A DNA stretch of 64,000 nucleotides from Ktedonobacter sp. SOSP1-85 (GCF_016587415.1 NZ_BNJI01000001.1:62001-126000), one strand, 5' to 3'. Counted from the stretch's first letter, positions 45,362 to 55,353 are shown. Notes: generated by a model from the letters alone, not told the origin. A program made the numbers and translations.

Positions 45362-45871
45362 TTACTCCACTATCTCTACATGTGCTCCAATAGTTTTCAT
45401 AAGCCCTTCTATATCGTATATCTCATTTCCAAATGTGATGGGGGCTTTCCTTTGTTTTGAGCGAATAATCCATATACTCCTATTCGAACCTGAATAGCCG
45501 TGTTGATGAAAGCGAAACCGTCTCACCAATTCGATTTCATTCCAGTGCAATGCCTGCACCAACCTCCCCTTTATGTACACAAAACCGTCCGTATAGACGT
45601 ACACACGCCATTTTCGTTGGAAAAATGCCATAAGAAGGGCGAACGAAAAAACAACAAGGACAATCACAATAGCAAGAATGCCCTGTGGTGAACGGAGTCC
45701 ACCAGCGGCAATGACTGGTCCAATAAGAGCTATAACCACCAGTACGGCACAGCCTGCAAAGGTATTGAAGTTGGTTCCATATTGCTCCTGCGGCTCGCCA
45801 AGTTGATACGTCTTCCCCAATTGGAATACCTCCTCCGGAAAAGGAGGCTTCATGAATTCATATGGTTCCAT
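45362..45871 (-). CDS. Membrane protein with PEE-FQLG-YQLGE N-terminus (DUF6585-like)
   Basis: 169 residues; GGGAG seven bases before the ATG. The N-terminal cytoplasmic part has PPFPEEVFQLGKTYQLGE, then two membrane helices (CAVLVVIALIGPVIAAGG, ILAIVIVLVVFSFALLMAFF) and a PH-like C-terminal domain (WRVYVYTDGFVYIKGRLVQA, then IELVRRFRFHQHGYSGSNRS). The arrangement resembles DUF6585-type proteins. The same N-terminal motif opens the PQQ-propeller protein at 55666, which suggests a shared recognition or localisation role. Confidence 0.7.
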   Translation of the reverse strand: MEPYEFMKPPFPEEVFQLGKTYQLGEPQEQYGTNFNTFAGCAVLVVIALIGPVIAAGGLRSPQGILAIVIVLVVFSFALLMAFFQRKWRVYVYTDGFVYIKGRLVQALHWNEIELVRRFRFHQHGYSGSNRSIWIIRSKQRKAPITFGNEIYDIEGLMKTIGAHVEIVE

Positions 45872-45897
45872 TAATGACTCCCTAACGCGCGCTCACT

Positions 45898-46233
45898 TTA
45901 CTCCTGTTTTATCACCTGAAACGTTTGAGGTGCATACTTTTTTGCATCCTTGATCAATTCCTGACGCGTTTGCTCATTCAAAAACCCATCCAGCGGCAGC
46001 ATATGGGAAAAGCGGCTCATCTGGACAGCCAGCAAGGCCCACCCTTGAATAACAGGGACCTGTTGTCTAAGACCGTCCTCAACGGAAAGCCCGAAAACAG
46101 CAGGCCGATAAAAAATGAAACCCTCAACCCGCTTAGCGGGCTGATAAAAACGCGTAAAGTACGCGCTATTTCCACCATACCAGTCTTTGCTTAGCTCTTT
46201 GATATTGTCCCAGGAAGTGTGGTTCTGCGCCAT
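45898..46233 (-). CDS. Hypothetical protein (111 aa)
   Basis: Not recognised. It begins MAQNHTSWDNIKELSKDWYG and has an aromatic-rich middle (YFTRFYQPAKRVEGFIFYRP) and a helical, basic end. No signal peptide or membrane helix is present. It lies between the membrane protein (26 bp downstream) and the lipoprotein gene and shares their strand, so it may be co-transcribed with the former. Confidence 0.6.
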   Translation of the reverse strand: MAQNHTSWDNIKELSKDWYGGNSAYFTRFYQPAKRVEGFIFYRPAVFGLSVEDGLRQQVPVIQGWALLAVQMSRFSHMLPLDGFLNEQTRQELIKDAKKYAPQTFQVIKQE

Positions 46234-46353
46234 CTTTCGTGAAGGATGAGCTTATGAGACCTATTCTCTCTTTCGCTCTCCGCTTCCCAAGCAGATCAAG
46301 ATCTCTCAAATGATTTCTTGATGAGATTGTTGCACGGAAGATGACTGAGATCC

Positions 46354-47487
46354 TTATTTCCTTATCGTAAGAAACCCAATCTTATTTCCATCAGCCTCAG
46401 TGAACCAGAGATTGCCATCCGGCCCCATCACCAGAACCACTGGATGACTCTTGGCGGTGGGAAGAGCGAACTCGCTGATAGTTCCGCTCGTCGTAATGCG
46501 CCCAATCTTGTTGCTGTAAAACTCGATAAACCAGAGGGCGCCATCCGACGCAGGAACTATCCCTGTTGGTTCGCTGTCCACGGTCGGGACGGAGAACTCA
46601 GTCATGCTTCCAGTGGCGCTGATGCGCCCAATTTTGTTCCTATCACCCGTGAACCAGATATTGCCATCTGGTCCGTTGACTATCGTTGCGATAAAGGGCG
46701 GCACCTGGGAAGTGGGCAGATGAAACTCAGTAATGGTTCCGGCAGGAGAGATGCGGCCAATTGTACCAGTGCCCTCTTCCGTAAACCACAGATTGCCATC
46801 GCTCCCCCGGCACAGTTTTTCAGGAGCAGCGGAAGGTGGCAGGGGAAACTCCGTAAGCGCCCCGTCAGGGGTCATACGTCCAATGCGGTCCGTCCTGGTC
46901 TCTGCAAACCACAGGTTGCCGTCTGATCCCACGATAAGCGAACCTGAATAGCTGTCGGCCGAGAGGATGGGAAACTCGGTTATGCTTCCAACAGGGGTAA
47001 TACGGCCAATCTTGTTGCCTGCAACATCGATAAACCAAAGGTTGTGATTAGGACCAATGATCAGGTCGGTAGGACCAGGGTATGGTTTAGTGGGGTCAGG
47101 AATCGGGGTCTGAAGAGGAAACTCGGTGAGCATCCCCTGGGAGGTGATGCGCCCGATTTTATTCCCTTGAGTCTCGGCGAACCAGAGATTGCCATCTGGC
47201 CCCGTCAAAAGAGATGCTGGTTTGCTCGCAGGAGTTGGGAGAGAGAATTCAGTGATGGTTCCATCAATGGTGATGCGCCCGATTTTATTCCCATCAACCT
47301 CCATGAACCAGAGATTGCCGTCTGGCCCGGTGGTAAGAGACAGAGGGTGACTCTTGGCCGTAGGAAGAGAGAACTCGTGAATGGCTGCAGGAGAGGAGTG
47401 AATGTCTCCTTTTGAAGCGTCTCCGCACCCTACCAAAAGAAATAATAGCCCCAAGAAGGAGAGCGTTTGCCAGATGTTTCTTTTCAT
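46354..47487 (-). CDS. Lipoprotein beta-propeller, streptogramin-lyase (Vgb) type
   Basis: 377 residues from ATG 47487 (AGAGGT upstream). The signal sequence ends in a lipobox (LFLLVGC), so the protein is lipid-anchored outside the membrane. The rest is eight similar units of about 42 residues with GPDGNLWFxE and NKIGRIT, the pattern of Vgb/NHL propellers, plus TEFxLPT links. Virginiamycin B lyase has a catalytic His and Glu; with eight near-uniform blades here the enzymatic identity is uncertain and a structural or sugar-binding role is equally likely. Confidence 0.85.
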   Translation of the reverse strand: MKRNIWQTLSFLGLLFLLVGCGDASKGDIHSSPAAIHEFSLPTAKSHPLSLTTGPDGNLWFMEVDGNKIGRITIDGTITEFSLPTPASKPASLLTGPDGNLWFAETQGNKIGRITSQGMLTEFPLQTPIPDPTKPYPGPTDLIIGPNHNLWFIDVAGNKIGRITPVGSITEFPILSADSYSGSLIVGSDGNLWFAETRTDRIGRMTPDGALTEFPLPPSAAPEKLCRGSDGNLWFTEEGTGTIGRISPAGTITEFHLPTSQVPPFIATIVNGPDGNIWFTGDRNKIGRISATGSMTEFSVPTVDSEPTGIVPASDGALWFIEFYSNKIGRITTSGTISEFALPTAKSHPVVLVMGPDGNLWFTEADGNKIGFLTIRK

Positions 47488-47611
47488 ATAATGGACCTCT
47501 CTTTTGCAAAAACAGGAAAAGAGCATATAGACAGCAACATTATCGGAATTTCCGAGCAGAACACAGCCCTTTTCAGTACATACATTCGTTAGACGAGAGA
47601 ACTGGGGTAGC

Positions 47612-48652
47612 TCACTCCGCTGACCAGACCTGGACAGTGGTATCGCGGCTCCCAGAGACAAGCGTTGAGCCATCAGGCGACCAGGCGACAGCAAAGACAA
47701 AATCGGAATGTCCACGGTAGGTGAAGACATCTCCCCCATCAAGAGCATTCCATACCTGCACCGTTTTGTCCCAACAGCTTGAAGCAAGACGTTTCCCATT
47801 GGGAGACCAGGCAACTTGAGACACCATATCTGTTTGTCGACGATAGGTCAGAACCTGCTTCCCTGTGCTGACGTTCCAGATATGCACTCCTCCCACTGAG
47901 CTAGCGGCGAGTTGTGTTCCATCGGGGGACCAGGCGACGCTGGAGACTGAGGCAGCAGGCCCTTTATAGGCAGCAATCTGGCTCCGCGTCATCACATCCC
48001 ATATCTGAACCAATTCGTCTCCGCCTGAGGCAAGGCGTTTCCCATCAGGGGACCAGGCCAGGGAAAAGGCAATTGTCCGCCCAATCGTGGCAAGGCGTTC
48101 TCCATTCGTCGCGTCCCAGATCTGGATGGTCGTATCCTCTGAAGCAAAAGCGATCTTGCTGCCATCGGGAGACCAGACCACCGTGGTCATCACACCAGCC
48201 AGGACTGGAAAGCGAGAGCGCATATGGCCATTCCTTGCCTCCCAGATCTGGACCGTCAGATCTTCGGAGATCGAGGCGATACGCGTCCCATCGGGAGACC
48301 AGGCGATTGCCCGAACCTCTGACTTGTGGTCGCGGTAGACCAGGACCACTTCGCCAGACGAGGCCTTCCAGACCTGGATGGTGCGATCCGCGCTGGCGGA
48401 GGCGATGCGCGTTCCATCAGGGGACCAGGCGACTCCATGAACAAAACCATGATGCCCTCGATAGATGAGGCGAGGATGAGGTGAGGAGACCCACCATGTG
48501 ATCCCTCCTCCAACAACAGCCAAGGCTGCCCCTCCGGCAATCCCTCCAAGAACAGCGCGCCGAGAGAGACGTGGGTGGTGCGATCCCGTCTGTTTCCCTT
48601 CTGTTGGGAAGCCATGAGTGGGAGATGAAAATGTGTGCTGATTTTCAATCAT
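47612..48652 (-). CDS. Exported seven-blade WD40 protein with Tat-like signal
   Basis: 346 residues; AAGGA six bases before the ATG. The leader has a twin-arginine signal (RLSRRAVLGGIAGGAALAVV, then GGGITWW). Seven WD40 units follow, each with (V/I)AWSPDG(T/S)R and a final VQVWxA, which closes a complete propeller. No enzyme motif is present; such proteins usually serve as protein-binding platforms. A truncated duplicate is at 44909. Confidence 0.88.
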   Translation of the reverse strand: MIENQHTFSSPTHGFPTEGKQTGSHHPRLSRRAVLGGIAGGAALAVVGGGITWWVSSPHPRLIYRGHHGFVHGVAWSPDGTRIASASADRTIQVWKASSGEVVLVYRDHKSEVRAIAWSPDGTRIASISEDLTVQIWEARNGHMRSRFPVLAGVMTTVVWSPDGSKIAFASEDTTIQIWDATNGERLATIGRTIAFSLAWSPDGKRLASGGDELVQIWDVMTRSQIAAYKGPAASVSSVAWSPDGTQLAASSVGGVHIWNVSTGKQVLTYRRQTDMVSQVAWSPNGKRLASSCWDKTVQVWNALDGGDVFTYRGHSDFVFAVAWSPDGSTLVSGSRDTTVQVWSAE

Positions 48653-48797
48653 AATAAATCCTTCGTGCTTGTTATCATCAGAGATTCCTTTATGGACAGG
48701 ACCGCTTCTACTTTTCCAGCCGTATACGCTTGTATATTACTAAACAGCACTTTTATGAGACTACAATCTTTGCAGTACTACCCTCTCTTGAAGCCGT
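48653..48797. other. Short intergenic region
   Basis: Between the WD40 gene start and the 3' end of the next minus-strand gene. AT-rich; probably the WD40 promoter. Confidence 0.4.
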
Positions 48798-49472
48798 TTA
48801 AAAATTCCCTGCTGACCCGCCGCCAAAATTGTCTCGCCCGTCCCCATAGCGTATCTGCTGGTCTCCCGATGAGGTCTGAGGGACTACCGGGCGTCCCCCT
48901 AATCCAAGGAGTCGCCTGATGAAACCAACAATGGACCCGAGAATGACGAGAGCTACGACTATACCTAGCAGGATCAGCACCGCTCCCCCGCTCCCGGAAC
49001 TCGTGCTAGAAGTGTGGCTTTGGAGCGAGCTTTCCAGCGATTGAATGGCTGCAAGCGTCGCTGAAGTGAAATGATTGCCAGCAGCCGCATTTTTGAAAGC
49101 CTGTCCAGCAGTGGTATATTGCGCATTGGTCAACGGAACCTGGGAACCCCCCACTACGGTGAAGTAGCGATGCACGACATCGATGGCGATCACGATCAAC
49201 CGTTTACTGGTCAGATGAGCGCTGATCGTGCGCTGCACAAAATCAGACGCGGTTCCGCTGAACGTGCTGGTCGTATAGACATCGAGCGGGTAGGCCAGTC
49301 TTGAGCCCTCACTCATCACCTGCTGGACATTCAGTACTTCTACCGGATCGCTGATGCGCACGGTATCAGCCTGTACAGGGAGCGAGACCGCAAAGAACAG
49401 ACAACAGGCGGCGATAAGAGCGAGCAAGCTCAAGCTCAGGGGACGAGGCTGCCAGCGAAGCTGTTTTTTCAT
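48798..49472 (-). CDS. Exported TPM-domain-like membrane protein
   Basis: 224 residues from ATG 49472 (AGGAG nine bases upstream). It has a signal peptide (LSLSLLALIAACCLFFAVSL, then PVQAD), a domain of about 115 residues in which ISAHLTSKRLIVIAIDVVHR fits the TPM (TLP18.3/Psb32) fold, a Ser-rich linker, one membrane helix (AVLILLGIVVALVILGSIVG) and a Gly/Asn/Phe-rich tail (RDNFGGGSAGNF). TPM domains in other proteins are extracytoplasmic and sometimes have phosphatase activity; that is not shown here. Confidence 0.65.
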   Translation of the reverse strand: MKKQLRWQPRPLSLSLLALIAACCLFFAVSLPVQADTVRISDPVEVLNVQQVMSEGSRLAYPLDVYTTSTFSGTASDFVQRTISAHLTSKRLIVIAIDVVHRYFTVVGGSQVPLTNAQYTTAGQAFKNAAAGNHFTSATLAAIQSLESSLQSHTSSTSSGSGGAVLILLGIVVALVILGSIVGFIRRLLGLGGRPVVPQTSSGDQQIRYGDGRDNFGGGSAGNF

Positions 49473-49612
49473 CGTGATGTTCTCCTGGTGTGAGATGTGG
49501 ACCATAGAAAACGGCTCTGGCAGAAGCGAGAGCGTGACTATCAGGGATGATACGAGAAGCGTCCACTACACGTTATGAAACACACTCTCCAGCTTCTGCC
49601 ATGATGCCTCCA

Positions 49613-50815
49613 TTAATGAGCTAGCCAGACCTGCGCGGTATGATCGGCGCTGGCTGAAGCAATATACTGGCCATCAGGCGACCAGCTCAGCGAGTACACA
49701 TAGTCGTGGTGGCCGCTATATGTGAATACATTGCCCCCAGTGGTCGCGTCCCAGATGTGTACGGTTTTGTCATAGCTGGCAGAGGCAATGCGCTTGCCAT
49801 CGGGAGACCAGGCAACACTGCTCACACTCGCCTTGTGCCCCTGATAGGTAAAGATCATTTTGCCAGTGCTGGCATCCCAGACCTGAGCGGTCTGATCAAC
49901 ACCGCCCGAAGCAATGGATTTCCCATCAGGCGACCAGGCAACCGTGTAGACCTTGTCGGTATGTCCCTTATAGGTAAGGAGCGTTTGGCCGCTTGCGGCA
50001 TCCCAGACCTGTACGGTATCATCAAAGCTCCCGGAGACTATTTTCTTTCCATCGGGCGACCAGGCAACGCTACTCACCGTGTCATGATGTCCCTGATAGG
50101 TGAGCACATGCGCGCCGGTCATAGCATTCCAGATCTGTACGGTCTTGTCATAGCTGGCAGAAGCAATGTATTTCCCGTCAGGCGACCAGGCAAGGGAAAG
50201 AATCACATCCTGATGCCCTTTATAGGTGGTGATTCTCTGCTTGCCAGCGACTTGAATGACATCCACCTCATGGCTATTTCCGCCGGCTGCGATATATTTC
50301 CCGTCAGGCGACCAGGCAACCGCATTCATGACGGTATAACCGGTATAGGTCATCTGGTTTTTCCCGGTCACAGCATCCCAAACCTGCGCCGAATCGTCGC
50401 CAAGTCCGCCTGCGGAGACGATGTGTTTGCCATCATGGGACCAGGCAACTTGCCAGACCACGGATGAATGTCCTGTGTAGCTATAGGGATTGATATGGAG
50501 TGGCTCAATAGTCGGAATAGGAGCCTGGGTAACATTACCAGCGTGCGTCCCAAGACGCGGCAAGACCAGGAAAAAGAAACCCCCTCCAAGAAGAGCCAGC
50601 AGGACAAGCGCGCTTATACTTCCAATAAGCCAGGGAGACCGACGTTGCGGTGCCTGAAGATTTTGGCGGTTGTCATATAGCTGCGGGCTCCCCACAGGAG
50701 AAGGTGGCGGAGCATATGCCGCGTTATAGGGTTTTCCACAATTGTTGCAGAATGCTTCATGGGCTGCGAGGGCTGTCCCACATGCAGAACAGACGTGCCT
50801 GTCGACTTGATACAT
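49613..50815 (-). CDS. Zinc-ribbon membrane-anchored WD40 protein
   Basis: 400 residues; AAAGGA seven bases before the ATG. The N-terminus is a zinc ribbon (CSACGTALAAHEAFCNNCGK), then a Pro-rich linker, one membrane helix (WLIGSISALVLLALLGGGFF, near residue 70) and seven WD40 blades with VAWSPDGK(Y/K/S/R)IAS. The zinc ribbon would be cytoplasmic and the propeller outside. It is a second, independent seven-blade protein in this island and differs from the Tat-signal one by its anchor. Confidence 0.88.
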   Translation of the reverse strand: MYQVDRHVCSACGTALAAHEAFCNNCGKPYNAAYAPPPSPVGSPQLYDNRQNLQAPQRRSPWLIGSISALVLLALLGGGFFFLVLPRLGTHAGNVTQAPIPTIEPLHINPYSYTGHSSVVWQVAWSHDGKHIVSAGGLGDDSAQVWDAVTGKNQMTYTGYTVMNAVAWSPDGKYIAAGGNSHEVDVIQVAGKQRITTYKGHQDVILSLAWSPDGKYIASASYDKTVQIWNAMTGAHVLTYQGHHDTVSSVAWSPDGKKIVSGSFDDTVQVWDAASGQTLLTYKGHTDKVYTVAWSPDGKSIASGGVDQTAQVWDASTGKMIFTYQGHKASVSSVAWSPDGKRIASASYDKTVHIWDATTGGNVFTYSGHHDYVYSLSWSPDGQYIASASADHTAQVWLAH

Positions 50816-50871
50816 ACAACTATCCTTTCATAATGCTGTTCTTACGGCAACAACGCCTCTTCTTTTCGTCC

Positions 50872-51477
50872 TTAAAAGGGCCATTCAGGCAAAACATGCT
50901 GGGGTTGCCCAGCCTGTCGGCGAAGGTACGCCGCCTCTCCTAATACATAGGCTGTCTGGTGCCAAATGATCGAGGAGAGCCACCAGGCTTTCGGCCGGTT
51001 CGCCAGGAAGCGCTCCAGCCAGGGGGCACTCTGTTCTCCTATTACCCCTGTCTCCAAAACCTGACGAAAGTGTTGTGCTGATACCCACTCGTCTAAATCC
51101 TCGTCTCGCAACGCGTCAACAGTCAGCCGGGTACGCTGCTCAACATCCGTCCGATACAAACGCAGAGCGGGCAGGTTGATGCGAAGGTTGAAGGCGCGAC
51201 ATGCTTCCGCGCCCATGAACATGCCAATGTCATGTCGCTCAACCCCCAGGCGGTCAAACCAGCCATCCTGTTCAAACACCTGGTATGTATTTTGTTGCAG
51301 CATGGTCGCTGCAACATCTTCCCAGCGTGCACTATGCCAGAGCAGCCAGGCCAACGAATGTTGATTCTCACCGGGGGCATAGCGCAATTGCTCGTCGCTT
51401 TGCGCAGCCAGAATCAACTCATTACCCATCGCGAGCGCCACGTCATACTGCAACAGGAAGAAAGTTCGTGTATCCAT
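50872..51477 (-). CDS. DinB-family protein
   Basis: 201 residues of the DinB/YfiT-like four-helix fold. The metal-binding His positions are visible (LAWLLWHSARWEDVAA and SSIIWHQTAYVLGEAAYL), with a third candidate in RHDIG. The family includes thiol-dependent transferases and damage-inducible proteins; the substrate is unknown. The start of this gene with its upstream region is duplicated at 57060-57325. It is divergent from the STAND regulator at 51786 across about 300 bp. Confidence 0.85.
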   Translation of the reverse strand: MDTRTFFLLQYDVALAMGNELILAAQSDEQLRYAPGENQHSLAWLLWHSARWEDVAATMLQQNTYQVFEQDGWFDRLGVERHDIGMFMGAEACRAFNLRINLPALRLYRTDVEQRTRLTVDALRDEDLDEWVSAQHFRQVLETGVIGEQSAPWLERFLANRPKAWWLSSIIWHQTAYVLGEAAYLRRQAGQPQHVLPEWPF

Positions 51478-51785
51478 CGATTTCTTTCACCTATCGCAAT
51501 GGTGGGCGTCTCACATCCTGGAAAGGATCACCTCTCCGCCAACGCCACCATTCAGTTGTGATGTCCATAGTATGCCTGAGAAAGAGGCCATGGTGAGATA
51601 GCAGAGAGGTATCATAAGAGGGGCAAAGAGGTATCACTCTCTGAACAACGAGCAAAAGCCAGATTCGCCGCCAGAAAAACGCTTCGCTTACGTATCTTCA
51701 AGAAGCGCAAGAGATTGTGTTAGAATAGTAGAAAGATTTTACCAGGTTCATTGCCAATAGGAATAAAAAAAGAAGTAGTGTCACC
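51478..51785. other. Divergent intergenic region
   Basis: Contains the promoters of the DinB gene and the STAND regulator. Most of it (51480-51700), together with the first DinB codons, is duplicated with about 80 percent similarity at 57060-57325. Repeated short TAATAAGAGG-like elements (AGAGGTATCA near 51606 and 51630) occur inside. Confidence 0.5.
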
Positions 51786-54368
51786 ATGAGCGACAAGCAG
51801 AAGACGCCCTCGTCCACCAAAAAGAGCGCCGGACAGCATCTCAGAGAAGAGCGGGAGATGCGCGGCTGGTCCCAACAGTACGTTGCCGAGCAACTTGGAG
51901 CTGACCGTTACTACCTCAGCAGATGGGAAAATGGCAAGATGCTGCCCAGCCCCTACTACCGAGAGAAGCTCTGTGCGCTTTTTGGCAAAAACGCCAGGGA
52001 ACTGGGCCTCCTTTCCCAGGAAACGCCGCTGGAAATGGATACGCTGGAGCCTGAGAGTATTGCTCTTGGAAGTAGTGACGATCCTGCCATTCCACCTCCA
52101 CCGGATGAATCTCGTGCACTGATTGGGCGCCAAACGCTCCTTTCTCTCCTGAAAAGCCGCTTGTGCTCGAATACACCCTCAATGGTTCTTGCGCTCTATG
52201 GGCTACCGGGCGTGGGAAAGACGGCTCTGGCGATTGCATTGGCTCACGATACAGAGATGCGAGCCTACTTCCACGACGGAATTCTCTGGGCTGGAGCAGG
52301 CAAGAACCCAGATGTCATAGGGATTTTGCGGCGCTGGAGCACGCTGCTTGGTATTTCAGCCACCGAAGCCTCGAGGCTCACCACACGCGAAGCATGGGCG
52401 CAGGCGGTCCGCACCTCCATAGGTTCAGGTCGGATATTGCTGATCATGGATGATATCTGGACCCTTGAAGCGTTCGCCTCCCTCAAAGTAGGCGGGAATT
52501 CCTGTGTTTACCTGGTCACCACCCGCTTTCCCCAGCTCGCCTGGCACACCGCGGCCAACAACGCTTTCCTCGTCAGCGAATTGGATACATCTCACAGTAT
52601 CACTCTCCTGGAACGCCTGGCGCCTCTGGCTATTCAACAAGAGCCAGCTGCGGCGGCGGAAATTGCGCGCCTGGTCGGTGGGTTGCCGTTGGCGCTCCTG
52701 CTCACGGGCAATTTTCTGCGCGTGCAAACATACAATGGGCAACAGCGTCGCATACGCCAGGCCATCGAGCGCCTGCGCTCAGTAGAAATGCGTCTGCACC
52801 TTCAGGAACCCCAGGCTTTCGCTGAACGCTCCCCCAGCATGACAGATACCCCCGCGATCTCACTGCATACCCTGATCGCGATCAGCGATCAGCAAGTAGA
52901 GCAAGAGGCTCGCGAGGCTCTCTATACCCTCTCAGTCTTTCCAGCCAAACCAAATACATTCAGTGAAGCTGCCGCCCTGGCTGTATGCCAGAGACCTGCC
53001 GAAGTGCTCGATACGCTATGTGACGCAGGATTACTGGAGAGTTATGCGCCTGACCGCTACGCGCTCCATCAGACCATCGCCGATTATGCTAGTCTCCAGA
53101 GAAGGGATGCTGCCTCTGTCGAACGTTTCGCGAACTTTATGGCAGAGTATGTAAACCTCTCTGAGAAGGACTATCAGCGTCTGGAACAGGAAAGCAGCAA
53201 TATTCAGGCAGCCTTGCGTCTGGCCAGCGAACACAATCATCCGGGTGCGCTGATCGCCGCAGGTAACGCCTTTGCCTATTTTCTCTTTATCCGTGGATCA
53301 TACACCGAGGCAGTAGACCTGTTGGAGCATGTGTGTCAGGCTGCAACCGCTATGCAGAACCAGCAAAGCTTAGCAACTGCCCTCTATCAACTGGGAGACA
53401 TTACCATCAACATGGGAGAATATGCTCGGGCATATGACTACCTGCAACGCGGCCTCACGCTAACGTCTGAACTCGACGCCCCCGCACTTCGAAGCTGCTT
53501 CTTACGTGTTCTCGGTATCTGTGCCTCCTCTCAAGGCGATTATGCCCAAGCTGAGTCTCACCTTCAGGAAGCTTTAGCTCTTGCGCGGCAAGGCAAGGAC
53601 GACGAACTCATGAGCCTCGTACTCAGAAGTATGGGCGGAATTGCCAATGATCAGGGAAAGTTCGCCCAGGCCGAGGAGTATTTGCAAGAAGGGCTTGTCC
53701 TGGCACGTCGGGTAGGAAAACCAGATCACACCTGTGCGCTGCTCATCAACCTCGGCCAGATAGCACTCACACGAGCCCATTATGCACAGGCAGAAAAGAT
53801 AATTAAAGAAGGCCTGGACCTCGCCATACAGATTGGTTTTCGCGCTGGAATGTGCCTGTTCCAGCAACACCTGGGGATAGCGGCCATGGAACAGGGAAAA
53901 TATGCGCTGGCCCGCGAGCCATTTGAACAGTCACTTGCGCTGGCCCGCCGTCTTGAGAATCGCGAATATCAGGTCTCAACGCTGGCGAATTTGGGGCTTC
54001 TTTTCCTGAAACAGAGCGATTACATCCAGGCAGAGGCATATCTGGCGGAGGGATTACGCATCGCGCGTATACTGGGGAACCCATGGGCGCTTGCAGGCAC
54101 ACTCAATGAGTGGGGAAAACTCTGTCTGGAACAGGGAAAAGTCGCAGACGCTGCCGCAGCCTTTATCGAAATGTATCAACTGAGTGCCCAGAACTCCCAG
54201 GAATGCGAGGCGCTTGCCCTGTATGGACAGGCTCGTGTTGCCCACATCCAGGGAGATATGCAAAAGGCCCACCAATTAGGACAGGCCAGTCTCGTTCTTC
54301 TCCAAGGCATGGAACACTACCAAGTTCCTGAAATAGAGCAGTGGCTGGCGACGGTAGTACCAATGTAG
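51786..54368 (+). CDS. XRE-HTH / NB-ARC / TPR (STAND) regulator
   Basis: 860 residues. An N-terminal Xre helix-turn-helix (LREEREMRGWSQQYVAEQLG, ADRYYLSRWENGK) is followed by an NB-ARC NTPase with Walker A LYGLPGVGKTALA (near 138), Walker B RILLIMDDIW (near 222) and GGLPLALLLTGN. From about 470 to 850, ten or more tetratricopeptide units follow (for example DYAQAESHLQEALALARQGK, YALAREPFEQSLALARRLEN). STAND proteins are ATP-dependent switches that sense a ligand through the TPR region. The fused Xre domain points to DNA binding; the target is unknown. The ribosome site is weak. Confidence 0.93.
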   Translation: MSDKQKTPSSTKKSAGQHLREEREMRGWSQQYVAEQLGADRYYLSRWENGKMLPSPYYREKLCALFGKNARELGLLSQETPLEMDTLEPESIALGSSDDPAIPPPPDESRALIGRQTLLSLLKSRLCSNTPSMVLALYGLPGVGKTALAIALAHDTEMRAYFHDGILWAGAGKNPDVIGILRRWSTLLGISATEASRLTTREAWAQAVRTSIGSGRILLIMDDIWTLEAFASLKVGGNSCVYLVTTRFPQLAWHTAANNAFLVSELDTSHSITLLERLAPLAIQQEPAAAAEIARLVGGLPLALLLTGNFLRVQTYNGQQRRIRQAIERLRSVEMRLHLQEPQAFAERSPSMTDTPAISLHTLIAISDQQVEQEAREALYTLSVFPAKPNTFSEAAALAVCQRPAEVLDTLCDAGLLESYAPDRYALHQTIADYASLQRRDAASVERFANFMAEYVNLSEKDYQRLEQESSNIQAALRLASEHNHPGALIAAGNAFAYFLFIRGSYTEAVDLLEHVCQAATAMQNQQSLATALYQLGDITINMGEYARAYDYLQRGLTLTSELDAPALRSCFLRVLGICASSQGDYAQAESHLQEALALARQGKDDELMSLVLRSMGGIANDQGKFAQAEEYLQEGLVLARRVGKPDHTCALLINLGQIALTRAHYAQAEKIIKEGLDLAIQIGFRAGMCLFQQHLGIAAMEQGKYALAREPFEQSLALARRLENREYQVSTLANLGLLFLKQSDYIQAEAYLAEGLRIARILGNPWALAGTLNEWGKLCLEQGKVADAAAAFIEMYQLSAQNSQECEALALYGQARVAHIQGDMQKAHQLGQASLVLLQGMEHYQVPEIEQWLATVVPM

Positions 54369-54504
54369 CGTATGGCATCTTCACTGCCAGGAAGAATTAA
54401 CGATACTCTGTCAGAGTTAATTGGAAAGGTGGGGAGTGCAGAGGGGTGCCAGCCCCTCTGCGTCTTAATTCTCTGCCGCCGCTGGCGGCATGAAACCTTT
54501 TCCA

Positions 54505-54845
54505 TGAAGTCAGAGACCTGGCTCACCGAGCAGATCGCTGAGATCAAAAGCTGGTTGTGGCATGCCGAGGTCGATCAAGCCATTAAGCGGTTACAGAGTT
54601 GGCAAGAGAAAGGGGAAGGCAAGGCCTTGAAAGCGGCTGTGACCTATCTACAGGAACAACGGAACTGGATCGGCTCCTATGAAGCGTGTAGGCAAGCTGG
54701 TTATCCGGTGGGCAGCGGCATTATTGAGCGAGTGGTGTTCCTGGTCATTAATCGGCGCATGAAACGGCGAGGGATGCGATGGAAACGAGATAATGCCACA
54801 GCGCTGGTGGCTTTGCGAGCTGCCTTTCTCAATGCCGATCGGCAG
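54505..54845 (+). pseudogene. C-terminal fragment of an ISKra4-family transposase
   Basis: The frame reads SETWLTEQIAEIKSWLWHAE, then GYPVGSGIIERVVFLVINRR and MKRRGMRWKRDNATALVAL, the conserved end of ISKra4 transposases with the catalytic Glu (SGIIERV). The N-terminal two thirds are missing and 5' sequence to 54372 is unrelated. It runs into the 3' end of the minus-strand gene at 54829, whose stop it may have supplied. Confidence 0.8.
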
Positions 54846-55353
54846 CCACTCGGAGCGTTCCCCAAAGTACGAGCAGCAATGCCAGAATACCAGCACCGGC
54901 ACTAATCAGCGTATAGATCTGTAATTTATGTGAGGACACCCCATCTATCTCCGCCCATGCTGGATCGCTTGGCATATAGCGGATCGGAACCATCTGTCCT
55001 TCGCTCGTAGTAAGGTAGGGGGAATCGGCATCGCATCCGTCAATTTTGGCTGCTTGAATATCCCCTGTCTCCGTTGTGAATTGAACAGTAATATAGTTGG
55101 CGTGCCAAGAGTCCCTTAAGCGAGAACTGCACGCCATTGTTCCTTGCTTCATAACGATGCCTTGAGCTACGATGCTCTGGCTTATAAACTGTATTTCACG
55201 TGAATTAGCGATAAGCATGAAAAATGATGCAATTCCCAACAGAATAGCCATGATCCAAATAGTGATTGTATTACTTTTTCTCCTGGTTGCTTGTTTCTTC
55301 TGGAGAGTTTTGCGCTGATCACCCAACGATTGATCGATTTCTTGCGTGTCCAT
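54829..55353 (-). CDS. DUF3592-type membrane protein
   Basis: 174 residues from ATG 55353 (AAGGA eight bases upstream). A helical, charged start is followed by a membrane helix (TITIWIMAILLGIASFFMLI), an extracytoplasmic part with two Cys (MACSSRLRD, DGCDADS) and YITVQFTTETGD / VPIRYMPSDPAWAEIDG typical of DUF3592, and a second helix (IYTLISAGAGILALLLVLWG). The final residues overlap the ISKra4 relic, so the C-terminus may be altered. The function of the family is unknown. A 152-bp MITE-like insertion lies 25 bp upstream of the start. Confidence 0.75.
   Translation of the reverse strand: MDTQEIDQSLGDQRKTLQKKQATRRKSNTITIWIMAILLGIASFFMLIANSREIQFISQSIVAQGIVMKQGTMACSSRLRDSWHANYITVQFTTETGDIQAAKIDGCDADSPYLTTSEGQMVPIRYMPSDPAWAEIDGVSSHKLQIYTLISAGAGILALLLVLWGTLRVAADRH

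Noticed and set aside
46444..46926. Plus-strand frames in the Vgb-type lipoprotein gene
   Set aside because: Antisense to a clearly periodic propeller gene.
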